Shown here one piece after another: positions 5,560 to 5,791 of a stretch of 5,791 nucleotides of DNA. Position numbers and translations under genes: made by a program. The notes beneath the pieces were generated by a model. It saw nothing but the letters and a program-made list of their open reading frames with translations, did no database searches and had not been told where the DNA came from. The DNA is from CAMLOF01 sp966692625 (GTDB taxonomy: Bacteria > Pseudomonadota > Gammaproteobacteria > Burkholderiales > Burkholderiaceae_C): NCBI GenBank assembly GCA_966692625.1, contig CBKZAG010000213.1:1-5791 (forward strand), written 5' to 3'. Numbering within the stretch: position 1 is the stretch's first letter; each line of letters starts with the position of its first letter.

Positions 5560-5791
5560 TCAGTGGCCGAGCCATTCCATGGCTGTCATGGACTCGCTGA
5601 GTGTCTTGCTGCAGACGTGACCGGTCAAACCATCGCACAACCGTGCCAGTTCTGGCGTCCGTGTGATCACCCGGCTGGCATGGTGCAACACTTGGCGCAG
5701 TGCGGGTCGGCACTCCCAATCTGTTTGTCCTGGGCGCCGCTGCAGGAAGTCAAGCGAATCGATCCGCGCGATGACGGGAATCTCTGGCAGG
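5560..5791 (-). CDS. Unrecognised protein, C-terminal 76 residues (runs off right edge)
   Basis: One minus-strand frame stays open from the window edge to a TGA at 5560-5562 and gives 76 residues starting LPEIPVIARIDSLDFLQ and ending MTAMEWLGH. It does not resemble the C-terminal end of FliD or of flagellin, which might be expected here. The pieces PVIARIDS and SRVITRTPELARLC recall the end of the first Rossmann domain of some GT-B glycosyltransferases. The sequence is too short to assign, and a normal second domain would be missing. About 70% of codons end in G or C, reasonable for a real gene in this genome. It lies upstream of fliS on the same strand, separated by 163 nt. The reading frame is likely real, but the function is unknown. 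Confidence 0.55.
   Translation of the reverse strand, partial: LPEIPVIARIDSLDFLQRRPGQTDWECRPALRQVLHHASRVITRTPELARLCDGLTGHVCSKTLSESMTAMEWLGH

Noticed and set aside
5450..5719. 89-codon minus-strand frame starting at 5719
   Set aside because: It is Arg/Pro/Thr-rich, overlaps the better edge-to-stop frame ending at 5560 and runs on through the inverted repeat. Nothing in it resembles a protein family.

Overview
This window is a piece of a bacterial flagellar gene cluster. The GC-rich coding sequence, the protein sequences and the FliA-type promoters suggest a beta-proteobacterium, most likely Burkholderiales and perhaps Comamonadaceae. That placement is an inference from protein character, not from a marker gene. 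Seven complete genes and two partial ones fill almost all of the window. No stretch over 300 bases lacks a gene, and I see no mobile element, CRISPR array, tRNA or rRNA.

Layout. Positions 1-3606 hold the minus-strand operon fliF-fliG-fliH-fliI (MS ring, rotor/switch protein, and the export-ATPase regulator and ATPase). The genes are tightly packed, with overlaps of 17 and 8 nt at the last two junctions, and fliI runs off the left edge. Positions 3607-3793 are a divergent intergenic region with a rho-independent-type hairpin, a GC-rich hairpin in the presumed fliF leader, and weak promoter candidates. Positions 3794-4108 are fliE on the plus strand, encoding the rod/MS-ring adaptor. Positions 4136-4822 hold two tandem minus-strand fliT-like chaperone genes that are clear paralogues. 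Each has its own near-perfect sigma-28 (FliA) promoter. Positions 4971-5396 are fliS, the flagellin chaperone. Positions 5560-5791 are the C-terminal end of an unrecognised minus-strand protein, in the place where fliD is found in enterobacteria.

How it works together. FliF, FliG and FliE build the basal body core, while FliH and FliI feed substrates to the type III export apparatus. FliS and the FliT-like proteins hold late substrates (flagellin and probably the filament cap FliD) before export. The two sigma-28 promoters place the fliT pair in the late class, made after hook completion. The order fliS-fliT-(convergent fliE)-(divergent fliFGHI) matches the enteric arrangement, but with a duplicated fliT and no fliD next to fliS.

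The genes themselves are ordinary flagellar genes, and I do not see an undescribed system. The points most worth a second look are the duplicated fliT gene-plus-promoter unit, the terminator between the divergent fliE and fliF genes, and the unidentified partial gene upstream of fliS.
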